Counted from the first letter of the stretch, positions 9,377 to 17,524 are shown. The stretch: DNA of 33,690 bases from Pleurocapsa sp. MO_226.B13 (GCA_030064795.1 JASJEI010000357.1:1-33690); one strand, 5' to 3'. Made by a program: numbers and translations. Notes: generated by a model not told the origin, from the sequence alone.

Positions 9377-10363
9377 ATGGAAACAAGATTATCATTCGAT
9401 TATTTGTTAGATACAAAAGCAATAGAAAAAGATGATGTCACAGATCTAATTAATGGCTTAGAAAGTACGCCCAAATCTATTCCTCCTCGTTATTTTTACG
9501 ATCGCCAAGGTTCGCAATTATTTGAACAAATTTGCCAGCTACCAGAATATTATCCTACCCGTACTGAAGCGAGTATTTTAGAAAACTATGCCGTGGAAAT
9601 TGCCGACAAAACTCAAGCGATCGAACTAATTGAATTGGGTAGCGGTAGTTCGACTAAGACTCGTTTTTTACTGGATGCTTACCAAAGTTTAGCTACTCCT
9701 TTGTATTACACACCTATAGATGTGAGTGATAGTATCTTGAAATCGAGTGCCGAACAACTTTTGAAAGATTACCCGCAGCTGAAAATACAGGGAAAAGTCG
9801 CCACCTATACTCAAGCATTACAACAAATATCGACTTATTCTTTAGGGAAAAGAATAATTATCTTTTTAGGTAGTAGTATTGGGAATTTTCAACCATCCGA
9901 ATGCGATCGCTTTCTCGATACAGTTAATGCAGCTTTAAATCTAGGGGATTATTTTTTGTTAGGAATAGACTTACAAAAAAATATCAAAATTTTAGAAACG
10001 GCATACAATGACGCACAAGGAATTACCGCAGCCTTTAATCTAAATATGTTGCAACACCTCAATAATCGCTTTCAGGGTAACTTTAACTTAGATTTATTTA
10101 AACATTTCTCTATTTATAATACTACTCAACATCAAATAGAGATGTATCTTATTAGCCAAAAATCGCAATTTATGACCTTGAAAAGCTTGAATTTGACTCT
10201 AGAATTCAATCCAGAGGAAGCAATTTTAACAGAAATATCTCGCAAATTTAATCTTCAACAAATGGAACAATATTTAGGTCGGCATAATTTAGCTGTAATC
10301 AAAACCTATACCGATCCTCAACAATGGTTTGGTTTATTATTATGTCAAAAACAACACGACTAA
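9377..10363 (+). CDS. egtD: EgtD-like L-histidine N-alpha-methyltransferase
   Basis: 328 aa from the ATG at 9377. An upstream in-frame ATG at 9260 would add 39 residues that overlap a HIP1 site and do not look like family sequence, so the shorter start is chosen; EgtD proteins are about 320 aa. Family signatures (Methyltransf_33) are PPRYFYDRQGSQLFEQI and LPEYYPTRTEASIL near 36-68, the SAM-binding IELGSGSSTKTR at about 85-96, and IIFLGSSIGNF further on. The enzyme makes hercynine from histidine with three SAM, the first step of ergothioneine synthesis. The sulfoxide synthase gene egtB often sits beside egtD in cyanobacteria but is absent here, so it must lie elsewhere or the substrate differs. 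Confidence 0.85.
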   Translation: METRLSFDYLLDTKAIEKDDVTDLINGLESTPKSIPPRYFYDRQGSQLFEQICQLPEYYPTRTEASILENYAVEIADKTQAIELIELGSGSSTKTRFLLDAYQSLATPLYYTPIDVSDSILKSSAEQLLKDYPQLKIQGKVATYTQALQQISTYSLGKRIIIFLGSSIGNFQPSECDRFLDTVNAALNLGDYFLLGIDLQKNIKILETAYNDAQGITAAFNLNMLQHLNNRFQGNFNLDLFKHFSIYNTTQHQIEMYLISQKSQFMTLKSLNLTLEFNPEEAILTEISRKFNLQQMEQYLGRHNLAVIKTYTDPQQWFGLLLCQKQHD

Positions 10364-10438
10364 CTTTGCTTTAATCTAAATTAAATTCAATATTAGCAGT
10401 TAGATCGAGTCCGTTTAGTTAGTCCTTCATGATTACGG

Positions 10439-10818
10439 ACTAATTTAGACCTTCCCTGGAATCCGACTAGACTCGAACAACGTAAAGGACGTATCCAACG
10501 TATTGGACAGATACAGGATGAAATATGGATTCTCAATCTACGTTATCGCGACTCAGTTGAAGATCGCGTTCACGAACTTCTCTCTTCAAGATTAGAAGAA
10601 ATACAAGGTTTATTCGGACAAATACCCGATGTTCTACAAGACGCTTGGGTAAATGTAGCCATTGGTGAAAAAGAATGAGCTAAAAAACTAATCGACAATA
10701 TTAGCCGAGACACCCCTTCGACGAGCGATATAGCAAGGTAGACAGCATTGACTGGGAAAGCTGTTCTCAAATTTTGAATGAATCTGAAAAGCGATCGCTA
10801 TTAAACAAAGGATGGTAA
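10439..10818 (+). pseudogene. 3' remnant of a SNF2-type helicase gene
   Basis: Plus-strand reading from 10439 gives NLDLPWNPTRLEQRKGRIQR and then IGQ, the helicase motif V-VI region of SNF2/RapA-type ATPases. It continues with a matching tail (VEDRVHELLSSRLEEI, LFGQIPDVLQDAW) to an in-frame TGA at 10676-10678. The homologous reading continues after it (AKKLIDNIS) and shifts frame near 10715 into HPFDERYSKVDSIDWESCSQ and on to NKGW, with a natural TAA at 10816-10818. The rest of the helicase is missing and a stop codon lies just upstream. This is therefore a 5'-truncated, frameshifted, nonsense-containing fragment. Such large helicases are common in defence islands, but no partner gene is present. 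Confidence 0.85.
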
Positions 10819-10938
10819 ACAGCAGAGTTCTGGCTGCATTACCAAATAAAACATCTAAAACTTATGGCGAAAAAAGCGATCGTGTACTTAGTCTTGAAGC
10901 GATGCCTTCAGCTAGCTTCGCAATCGCCAATAATTCTC

Positions 10939-11508
10939 CTAACTCTCTGGTAAAACTGAAATGCCGTTTCTTCTAGAATAGTCTTCTTGACTGAGAGAAA
11001 ACAGCATTCCCCGATCGCGAACTCCTTTAAACTCGACTAATCCTTGGTAATTCATCGCTAACTTTTTCGCCACCTCGATCGAAGCCAGATTATCTCGATT
11101 AATCTGAGCGATCGCCTTCTTTATTCCTAATTGATGAAAGCCATAATCGAGTAACTTAGTCATGGCTTCCGTGGCAAATCCTTGACCCCAATATTCAGGT
11201 AAAAGTACATAGAAACATTCACAATTTTGTTGCTTATCTAGGGGAGAAAAACCACAAGAACCGATAAATAAATCGTTATTCTTTTGTGCAATAACTAGAG
11301 CAAACAAAGGTTCGGTAGTCCGATAAGAATTTAAAGTCATCTCAAATAATTCTTTTGCTCCCTTCGGTGTTGTTTGTTCCGCAGTAAAGTTAAGATAATC
11401 GGTTACTTGAGGACAAAGCATAAACTGTAAAAAAGCCGACCAATCTGAGGTATTGTAAGGACGCAGAATTTGGCGTTTAGTTTCTAATTTAGTTGGGAGT
11501 TTCATCAT
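10939..11508 (-). CDS. GNAT acetyltransferase, RimJ/RimL-like
   Basis: 189 aa. It opens with the strand-turn pattern of RimJ/RimL-type GNATs (LETKRQILRPYNTSDWSAF), has IGSCGFSPLD in the middle, and carries the acetyl-CoA pyrophosphate-binding motif YWGQGFATEA followed by helix MTKLLDYGF. KAIAQINRDNLASIEVAKKL near 135-155 is the usual motif B region. The family transfers acetyl groups from acetyl-CoA to N-termini of proteins or small amines; the substrate is unknown here. The start is the first of two ATGs at 11508. The gene is monocistronic, next to the helicase remnant. Confidence 0.9.
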   Translation of the reverse strand: MMKLPTKLETKRQILRPYNTSDWSAFLQFMLCPQVTDYLNFTAEQTTPKGAKELFEMTLNSYRTTEPLFALVIAQKNNDLFIGSCGFSPLDKQQNCECFYVLLPEYWGQGFATEAMTKLLDYGFHQLGIKKAIAQINRDNLASIEVAKKLAMNYQGLVEFKGVRDRGMLFSLSQEDYSRRNGISVLPES

Positions 11509-11772
11509 TAATAAATCTTTAAAAAAGAAGGATTAAGTCAAGGAACATAGCAATACGTACTTGAATTAGACCCCTGAGGACTGAGATGAGTAAATAGTAG
11601 AAAAACCTTTACTCATTATTTATGACTTTTACTGTATCCATTGCCGAGGATTTTTTAAGAAATGCGATCGCCAACTAAGCAAAATTAGAACTGATATTTT
11701 CCTCTTTAGCGCTAATTTGAGAGCAATCTGCAACAATTAGCGTTAAACCAGATCTCAAACTTTTTTAAAGTC

Positions 11773-12021
11773 ATGACTATCAAACTGTCAAAAGAGACCA
11801 AGCAGCAGTTAATCGAATCAATCAAACGTTACTTTGAAGTAGAGATGGACGAAGAAATCGGCGATCTCAAAGCTTCGCTGTTTCTCGACTTTTGTTTGCA
11901 AGAAATCTGTCCCAGTGTCTATAATCAGGCAATCATGGATGCACAATCTTATCTGAATAATCGGGTTAGCGATCTTGGTGATACTTGCTACGAGCCAGAG
12001 TTTGGCTATTGGAAGCAATAA
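11773..12021 (+). CDS. DUF2164 family protein
   Basis: 82 aa. The pattern LSKETKQQLIESIKRYFEVE, then EIGDLKASLFLDFCLQEICP, then YNQAIMDAQSYL is the full DUF2164 signature. These are small acidic helical cytosolic proteins of unknown function. The length is normal. The ATG follows an AAAG-rich leader without a strong ribosome-binding site. Monocistronic, about 150 bp before the PucC-type gene. Confidence 0.9.
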   Translation: MTIKLSKETKQQLIESIKRYFEVEMDEEIGDLKASLFLDFCLQEICPSVYNQAIMDAQSYLNNRVSDLGDTCYEPEFGYWKQ

Positions 12022-12170
12022 TTGAAGCCAGGAGTCTAGATACCTTGTGGTAGTTGCGATCGCTCTTATCAACAAAATTTTCTGGTTTGAGTTTAATTTA
12101 GAATTGTGATGTTAGATTTAAATACTTTTATTTAAACCAAGTCCATAATCTAAATTAACAATAATAAACA

Positions 12171-13628
12171 ATGACCATTGAAGATTTTCCCGAATCAAAT
12201 CCAACTATTACTCGTCCTCAGCGTCAGCTGGGAATACTGACTGTTTTTCGCCTCGGTTTGTTTAATCTGGGACTGGGGTTGATGGCCGTGCTAACTTTAG
12301 CTGTTTTAAATCGGGTGATGATTAGCGAGCTGGCTATCCCCGCGACAATTACAGGGGGGATTTTGGCTACGTCTTTGTTTGTTTCCCCTGCCAGGGTATG
12401 GTTTGGACAACTATCTGATAACAAACCAATATTAGGTAAACATCGTACCAATTACGTACTATTAGGGACGGCTATTTTTGGTTTAGCGGTATTTTTAGCC
12501 GTACAGGTAATGTGGCAACTGGGAGCGGTTGTAAGGGAAAACGGAGAATGGCTGTGGAATATTCAGACTATTGGCTGGAGTGCTGTTTTGGCTCTAATTA
12601 TGGCTATTTATGGTTTAGCGGTGAGCAGTAGCTCAACCCCTTTTACCGCCTTACTAGTAGACATTACCGAAGAATCGCGACGCTCCAAACTAATTGCGGT
12701 AGTCTGGTCGATGTTGATGGTAGGTATAGTAATCGGTGGCATCACGGGGAGCATTGTTTTTAAGCAAATAGAAGCAGGAGGAGTCACCGCAGGTAATATT
12801 CCGTTGGAAATATTGCAACCGCCAGTTAATGCAGTATTTAGTGTCGTTCCCTTTTTAGTTTTGGCATTGGCTTTTATTGCGACTTTGGGCGTAGAAGAGA
12901 AATATTCCCGCTTCAAAAGCAACAGTACTGCTATCAACCGCGATGATAGTATTACCATCGCCAGAGCAATTAAAGTATTGACTACCAGTCGTCAAACTGG
13001 CATCTTCTTTAGCTTCTTATCTATTATTACCATTGGTTTGTTTATGCAGGAAGCTGTCCTCGAACCCTATGGCGGAGAAGTATTTGGGATGAGTATCGGC
13101 GAAACAACTAAACTTAATTCCTACTGGGGGATGGGTATTTTGTTTGGTTACGCAGTTACGGGATTTAAAATTATTCCCTCTCTAGGTAAGAAACAGACGA
13201 CCAAAGTTGGCTGTATTCTCGTCGCCTTGTGCTTCGGTTTAATTATCTTGGCTGGCTTTACTCAACAACCAAAAATGTTGCAATCAGCAATATTCTTGTT
13301 TGGTATTGCAGCGGGAATCGCGACTGTAGGCGGTATTAGCTTGATGTTAGATTTGACCGCAGCCGAAAGCGCGGGGACTTTTATCGGTGCGTGGGGATTG
13401 GCTCAAGCGATGTCTAGAGGGATAGCGACGTTTATTGGTGGAGTAATTCTCGATCTGGGTAAAAATATCTTTGCTAGTACTTTACTATCTTATAGTTTGG
13501 TGTTTGCGATGCAAGCTTTGGGAATGTTAGTGGCGATCGCAGTTTTAAACCAGGTAAATGTCAAGGAATTTAAGGAAAATACTACTCAAGCACTCTCTAC
13601 GGTTATGGAAGGAGATTTGGACGGCTAG
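12171..13628 (+). CDS. PucC/BCH-type MFS transporter, probable chlorophyll-protein assembly factor
   Basis: 485 aa, strongly hydrophobic with about 12 membrane helices. The N-terminal VFRLGLFNLGLGLMAVLTLA followed by LNRVMISELAIPATI, the SPARVWFGQLSDNKPILGKH loop and RTNYVLLG are hallmarks of the BCH/PucC family (PucC, LhaA and cyanobacterial homologues). These proteins are thought to deliver chlorophyll or help assemble light-harvesting proteins. Later matches include GLAVSSSSTPFTALLVDI and LMLDLTAAESAGTFIGAWGL. A Rho-independent terminator follows 28 bp after the stop. No phycobilisome or IsiA-type gene is next to it, so the pigment partner cannot be named. Confidence 0.9.
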   Translation: MTIEDFPESNPTITRPQRQLGILTVFRLGLFNLGLGLMAVLTLAVLNRVMISELAIPATITGGILATSLFVSPARVWFGQLSDNKPILGKHRTNYVLLGTAIFGLAVFLAVQVMWQLGAVVRENGEWLWNIQTIGWSAVLALIMAIYGLAVSSSSTPFTALLVDITEESRRSKLIAVVWSMLMVGIVIGGITGSIVFKQIEAGGVTAGNIPLEILQPPVNAVFSVVPFLVLALAFIATLGVEEKYSRFKSNSTAINRDDSITIARAIKVLTTSRQTGIFFSFLSIITIGLFMQEAVLEPYGGEVFGMSIGETTKLNSYWGMGILFGYAVTGFKIIPSLGKKQTTKVGCILVALCFGLIILAGFTQQPKMLQSAIFLFGIAAGIATVGGISLMLDLTAAESAGTFIGAWGLAQAMSRGIATFIGGVILDLGKNIFASTLLSYSLVFAMQALGMLVAIAVLNQVNVKEFKENTTQALSTVMEGDLDG

Positions 13629-13655
13629 ATAAATCGGAAAAATTCAATCCGCTGG

Positions 13656-13684
13656 GCGATGTCTACCAACAGACATCGCTTTTT
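13656..13684 (+). terminator. Rho-independent terminator of the PucC-type gene
   Basis: A perfect 9-bp stem GCGATGTCT / AGACATCGC with loop ACCAAC, followed by TTTTT, located 28 bp after the stop codon at 13628. Confidence 0.9.
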
Positions 13685-13685
13685 A

Positions 13686-13800
13686 GTGACTTCCTCCCGA
13701 CTCTCATTGCTACGCACTCTTAGAGCGGGCTTCCATTGTCGCCAATGGCTTTTGCTCCCCTGACAACTTGCGGTGAGTTGCGCCACTACATGCGGCGAAC
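13686..13800 (-). ncRNA. Candidate omega RNA (guide scaffold) at the tnpB 3' end
   Basis: In TnpB elements the guide RNA is transcribed from the tnpB 3' end through the right end. The segment after the tnpB stop is rich in short complementary stretches (CATTGTCGCCAATG; GTTGCGCC and GGCGAAC near 13775-13800) and ends at the putative right end. The guide would be the flanking sequence beyond it, which begins in the PucC terminator. The call rests on position and family behaviour only; the boundaries are approximate. Confidence 0.45.
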
Positions 13801-15012
13801 TATGCGCCTTTGTCTAGAACTAAGTTCCCCGACAGTACGACTTGAGAGCCAATACGAGTGCTTTTCGGGAGTCCCCCGATACGTTTCTGTGCCTCGGTTA
13901 CATATTTCTTGTGCCGAAGCTATATCTCTATCCACAACATAACCACATTCATTACAGCGATGCATTCTGACACTCAAGTCTTTTCTGACTGAACTGCGAC
14001 AGTTAGGACAAGTCTGAGATGTTCCGCGATGGTCAACTTGACCTACAAATACATCTCGCTTTTGACCTACATACTCTAGTATCGTTCTGAATTGTCCAAA
14101 GCTAGCATCAATGCTGTGTTTTCCTAGCATTCCTTTCGCCATGATCCGAAAGTCACAATCTTCAACAAAGATTGTCTCTGCCATATCGCACAGTTTATGT
14201 GCTAGTTTGAATTGGTAATCCTTACGCTTGAATGCGATGCGGTTATGTTGTTTGGCTACTTTGATTCTTGCTTTTTCATAGTTTTTCCTTCTTTTCATTT
14301 TTCTAGACAGACGCTTTTGTAGCACTTTCAGCCGACTGTAGGCTGTCTTGAAAAATTTAGGTCGCTCTTCGATATATCCGTCGCTTGTTGCCACGTAAGA
14401 TAACAAACCAACATCTATACCGATAGCACGACCATGAGGAACTGGACTTGGAAGAGCAACATCCGATTCTATTGCTATCACAGCAAACCAACCCACAGCT
14501 TTTTTGACTACCCTAACTTGTTTTATTACAAATCTTTCAGGTATTGATCTATGTAAATTGATTCTTACTCTACCCAGCTTGGGCAATTGAATTTGCCAAT
14601 CGCTAAGTGGATTAGTTTTGAACTGAGGAAATAACATCGACTTCATTTGCCCGTACTTTTTGAAGCGCGGAAAGCCATAACCCCTAGCTCTGAAAGAATC
14701 CCAACTATCGTGCAACCGTCTGATGTTTGTTTGTAATACCTGAGACGGTACTGTTTTTAGTCGTGGGAACTTTTTCTTTGCTTTGGGTAAGTTGTTTTGC
14801 TGTTGATGGTAACTAGGAAACGGATAGTCCGCAGCCATAATATATTCTGAATCCAAACTACATCTATCTATAGGGCATTTTCTAGACGCAATCCAATCTT
14901 TCAACTCCCGTAAAGCATAGTTATAGCTGATACGACAAGTTTCTAACCACTCGTTGAGTAGTTCAGTTTGGTTACTATCTGGATATATGCGATAAACGTA
15001 ATTTAGTATCAT
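13786..15012 (-). CDS. tnpB: TnpB, RNA-guided nuclease of IS605-type element
   Basis: 408 aa, complete. It has an N-terminal HTH-like/WED region, then a RuvC domain with all three acidic residues: D200 in IGIDVG, E284 in IFVEDCDF and D363 in VDRDIASAQ. The zinc ribbon CPNC...CNEC (C335, C338, C353, C356) lies between the second and third. The tail RGTETYRGTPEKHSYW is typical of cyanobacterial copies. TnpB is the DNA nuclease ancestral to Cas12 and cuts at sites specified by its omega RNA next to a short target motif, helping retain the element. The start is the ATG at 15012. The reading frame is intact, so it may be active. Confidence 0.95.
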   Translation of the reverse strand: MILNYVYRIYPDSNQTELLNEWLETCRISYNYALRELKDWIASRKCPIDRCSLDSEYIMAADYPFPSYHQQQNNLPKAKKKFPRLKTVPSQVLQTNIRRLHDSWDSFRARGYGFPRFKKYGQMKSMLFPQFKTNPLSDWQIQLPKLGRVRINLHRSIPERFVIKQVRVVKKAVGWFAVIAIESDVALPSPVPHGRAIGIDVGLLSYVATSDGYIEERPKFFKTAYSRLKVLQKRLSRKMKRRKNYEKARIKVAKQHNRIAFKRKDYQFKLAHKLCDMAETIFVEDCDFRIMAKGMLGKHSIDASFGQFRTILEYVGQKRDVFVGQVDHRGTSQTCPNCRSSVRKDLSVRMHRCNECGYVVDRDIASAQEICNRGTETYRGTPEKHSYWLSSRTVGELSSRQRRIVRRM

Positions 15013-15170
15013 ACAATCATTATACCAGTTGCTGAGACAGATGGTAGATTGTATATTTGCAAGGCATTGAGCCTTTTAATATACTTGAGGAAGTCCATGT
15101 ATCCCGACGCTGAATCGAAGATGGAGAGCGCGGGAATTATAGCTCCCTCAAACTCCCTCAAAAGGTTAAA

Positions 15171-15226
15171 AATAGGAGGTAGGAAATAGGAAATAGGAAG
15201 TAAAACTTATTTCTTATTTCCTATTT
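15171..15226. repeat. Heptamer repeat block, copy 1 (AATAGGA/TATTTCC)
   Basis: AATAGG-type heptamers on the left half and their inverse TTATTTCCTATTT on the right half, forming an imperfect palindrome. A near-identical block lies at 15731-15800, on the other side of the interrupted gene. Confidence 0.85.
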
Positions 15227-15707
15227 AACATTTGTGCCAAATCGAATTATTGAGGACGATCGCGACATTCTCCTCAAAAGCACAGTTCTGAGACAAATTT
15301 TCAGTCCATTTAACCTGATAAAGAGGCATTCTGATCGTCTCATTGCCTTTCTTGGTAGTCGGGAAGATGAACGCCTGGTTCAAATGTTCTCGTTCTTTAT
15401 TGGCTGCCAACCAATTCGCCACGTAGACGCAGACAAATTTCGATTCGATGGTTTCTTTTTAAGTCCAGTCTCCGCTAAGCCTATAGTGGAGGAGTAGGGT
15501 TTTTCTTTCTTCGCCCTGAAACTTTCGGCATTCCACCCAATGAATCTGCTCATTCGATTCTTCATCATTTTCGTCTACCCAAGACATCTCAACCCTGAAA
15601 GTTACTGCTGGCGCACTCCAAGGTTTGCCAAAGCCAGGCTTGAGTCCGATCGCCTTCCTGAGTCGATGGCGTTTGATTTTGCCAGTTTTGTATTTCTTCT
15701 TTTTCAT
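15225..15707 (-). pseudogene. Hypothetical gene split by an in-frame TAA
   Basis: The minus-strand ORF from the ATG at 15707 gives 82 codons (MKKKKYKTGKIKRHRLRKAI, then a W/E-rich segment ending LHYRLSGDWT) to a TAA at 15459-15461. The same frame then stays open for 77 more codons (KETIESKFVCVYVANWLAAN and so on) to a natural stop at 15225. The two halves fit one protein of about 160 aa with a nonsense codon in the middle. No family is recognised. Alternatively the first 82 codons are the whole gene and the second half is chance. The bracketing heptamer blocks place it as a separate unit of the accessory region. Confidence 0.45.
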
Positions 15708-15730
15708 AAGCTTCTAGCTTCTAGCCTTCT

Positions 15731-15800
15731 GAAATAGGAGGTAGAAAATAGGAAGTAAAGCTTATTTCTTATTTCCTATTTCTTATTTCCTATTTCTTAT
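15731..15800. repeat. Heptamer repeat block, copy 2 (AATAGGA/TATTTCC)
   Basis: Shares AATAGGAGGTAG and GGAAGTAAA-CTTATTTCTTATTTCC with the block at 15171-15226, with extra TTATTTCC units. Same palindromic layout. Confidence 0.85.
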
Positions 15801-15802
15801 AG

Positions 15803-16549
15803 CTAAGAGCTGATTATATCGGTATACCAAATTAAATCCATAGTCGAACGATACCTCTCTACAACATTCTGATGATTAATCAGCCATTTTTTTAGGCTTC
15901 TCCTAGAAACATAAGCTCCAGAACCTTTTTTGAATTCGCCTTGAGGCTTTAATTCTTGGCGGTAAGTCTTAAAAAATCTAGCTGAAGTATGGCGATCGCA
16001 TCCCAAGAGAAAGGATAGATCTGTAGTTGTGAGATATTCGCTGGAACAATCCAATCTTCGCGATTTTTTATGACGAATGATCTTGTTTTCAATCTGTTCA
16101 ATCGTTCGATCGACAAAACCATTTTTCTGCGCCCAGAGATTGTATAGATATGGAACTTTTTCCCAAGGATAGTCCCCGAGCTGGCTGCCTGACACAAGTA
16201 CCTCAAACCCTCTTAATGTATAGATTTTAGATTTTCTACTCAAAAGGTATTTTTGATTCAAGCGATCGCTTGTAAACATTGAAATACTGTACTGGCCGAA
16301 TTCAATTTCCACGAAAAATATAGGATTGGCATAGATGTGTCAGGCAGCCAGGTCCCCGAGTAATTCCCATAAATAGCTTTCTTCTTTCTCACTCCAGTAT
16401 TTCCTTTTATAGAGACAAAGTTTTCTAGCTTTGCATTTAATTCCAGCAGCCGATCTATTCAAGCAGATTTCCAACTGCTGAATCGACAAATCACGATAAT
16501 TTTCTTGTAAATATTTTTCTTCTTCTTCAGTCCAAATTCTGATCATCAC
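15803..16549 (-). pseudogene. Myb/SANT-like DNA-binding protein gene interrupted by a small transposable element
   Basis: Codons 1-66 (GTG at 16549, or ATG at 16546) encode a Myb/SANT-like repeat (IWTEEEEKYLQENYRDLSIQ, then NRSAAGIKCKARKL) and the start of a second (YWSEKEESYLWELLGD). A 171-bp element then supplies a TGA. After the second copy of the 9-bp duplication (LGD codons) the frame resumes with YPWEKVPYLYNLWAQKNGF, an HTH-like segment (TTTDLSFLLGCDRHTSARFF) and SRRSLKKWL. Removing the element plus one 9-bp copy restores a continuous 188-codon protein with two SANT-like repeats and a C-terminal HTH. The gene follows the 56-aa HTH gene with no gap. An ORF starting at GTG 16312 inside the element could make a hybrid of 44 element-encoded residues plus the C-terminal part. 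Confidence 0.85.
16181..16351. mobile_element. 171-bp MITE-like element with 16-bp TIRs and 9-bp target duplication
   Basis: Ends are CTGGCTGCCTGACACA (16181-16196) and its exact reverse complement (16336-16351). The flanks GTCCCCGAG at 16172-16180 and 16352-16360 are identical 9-bp direct repeats. The insert carries no complete transposase. The 9-bp duplication is compatible with several DDE transposase families (IS1, IS4 and some IS5 groups make 8-10 bp duplications); I cannot name the parent element. Confidence 0.88.
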
Positions 16550-16720
16550 TTAAAAAGTTAAATAACAATTGCGATCGCATTTAAAGTTAACACGAAAAAT
16601 ACTGCCTGTGGCGATCGGCAGTTCTGATAACTCATATTTTTGCAATTGCCTTATTTGCCCCTGGCTCAAGCCAGATACTTCAATTAGCTGTTTTTGGTTA
16701 AATAGCCGTCCTGTCTTCAT
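16550..16720 (-). CDS. Small HTH-like protein, 56 aa
   Basis: Minus-strand ATG at 16720 to TAA at 16550-16552. The product MKTGRLFNQKQLIEVSGLSQ, then GQIRQLQKYELSELPI, resembles a MerR/excisionase-type helix-turn-helix. It starts 7 bp after the stop of the upstream HEAT-like membrane protein gene, and its stop touches the GTG of the SANT-like gene. The three genes therefore look like one translationally coupled operon. It has no strong ribosome-binding site of its own, consistent with coupling. Function unknown; probably DNA binding. Confidence 0.6.
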   Translation of the reverse strand: MKTGRLFNQKQLIEVSGLSQGQIRQLQKYELSELPIATGSIFRVNFKCDRNCYLTF

Positions 16721-16727
16721 GGATTTG

Positions 16728-17504
16728 CTACAAGTTCAAAAGCTTCGAGCGAATTTCTTCGATCGAACGGTCTACCTCCTCGTCGTACTGCCCTTCGTAC
16801 TCGGAAATACTCTCAATTAAAACCTGACGTTTTTCTACTGTAGCAGCTTCTGTTGCCAGCCTTTCTAACTCCTTTAGGTGGCGGATAACTTCCTCTTTAC
16901 TCTTCAACTCAGTAGACTGGACGATCGCCTCTACTGCCTCTTCAACCACCGTGAAACTTTCAGACTCGGAGGCGATATCGGTCAACCCCTCAATTGCTTC
17001 TTGCTTAACCTCCTCATCCGAGCTATCGCGAGCTAAATTCTGAATGGCTGCGATACTCTTTTCTGGCTGATTGCTGCGCTTACCAATCTCGGCTAATTTT
17101 TCGATCGCCTCTTGTTTAACATAAGAATCGCCTCTGGCTGCCAAGGCTTGAATTTTCTCAATCGATTCTGACTGTTCGGTTTCTACTTCCCTTTGTAGCC
17201 GATAGATTTGAGTTTGGGCAGTAACGATCGATTTAATCCCGCCAAAGACGGCGTGAAATGCCAGACCGATACCCATGGCGATCGCGCATACCTGCCTTAA
17301 GGAATATTCCTTTTTAAACTTGAGAGCAATAAAAGTTATGCCGATAAAACCAGCAATCAAACCACTCAGGGCATCAGACGCGATCGTGCCTTGGATACTG
17401 CTAGCGTTGTAGTTTTTATTGTAATGGTGATGACCGATTCCTCCGACTGCACCACCGAGGGTTGAAGCGATGGTTAAGTAGACTTCTTGTTGTTGGTTTT
17501 TCAA
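16728..17504 (-). CDS. Membrane protein with HEAT-like helical repeats, 258 aa
   Basis: Starts at TTG (17504); no ATG occurs before residue 77, and GAAGG lies about 12 nt upstream. Three hydrophobic segments occupy the first 100 residues: VYLTIASTLGGAVGGIG, ALSGLIAGFIGITFIAL and VCAIAMGIGLAFHAVFGGI. Then comes an acidic helical region with HEAT/armadillo-like spacing (SIEKIQALAARGDSYVKQEA, IEKLAEIG, SIAAIQNLARDSSDEEVKQE, AIEGLTDIAS). The layout suggests a membrane-anchored protein-interaction scaffold with its helical domain in the cytoplasm. Family not recognised. It is the first gene of the operon with the HTH and SANT-like genes. Confidence 0.65.
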   Translation of the reverse strand: MKNQQQEVYLTIASTLGGAVGGIGHHHYNKNYNASSIQGTIASDALSGLIAGFIGITFIALKFKKEYSLRQVCAIAMGIGLAFHAVFGGIKSIVTAQTQIYRLQREVETEQSESIEKIQALAARGDSYVKQEAIEKLAEIGKRSNQPEKSIAAIQNLARDSSDEEVKQEAIEGLTDIASESESFTVVEEAVEAIVQSTELKSKEEVIRHLKELERLATEAATVEKRQVLIESISEYEGQYDEEVDRSIEEIRSKLLNL

Positions 17505-17524
17505 TTTAGCTATTAGCCTTCTTA

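Larger units (their letters stand above)
13686..15095 (-). mobile_element. IS605-type TnpB-only element (approximate ends)
   Basis: A tnpB gene with no tnpA. The right end, read on the minus strand, finishes with GTCGGGAGGAAGTCAC, directly against the PucC terminator. On the left-end side a small hairpin AAGGC-ATTGA-GCCTT lies at 15061-15075, of the kind bound by Y1 transposases. A 9-bp GAGGAAGTC at 15087-15095 is the inverse of GACTTCCTC at 13688-13696. Both borders are estimates, since IS605 elements have no true terminal inverted repeats or target duplications. Movement would need TnpA from elsewhere. Confidence 0.65.

Noticed and set aside
10408..10441. AGTCCGT/ACGGACT inverted repeat after egtD as a terminator
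   Set aside because: The loop is long, no T-run follows, and it borders the helicase remnant, so it may be incidental.
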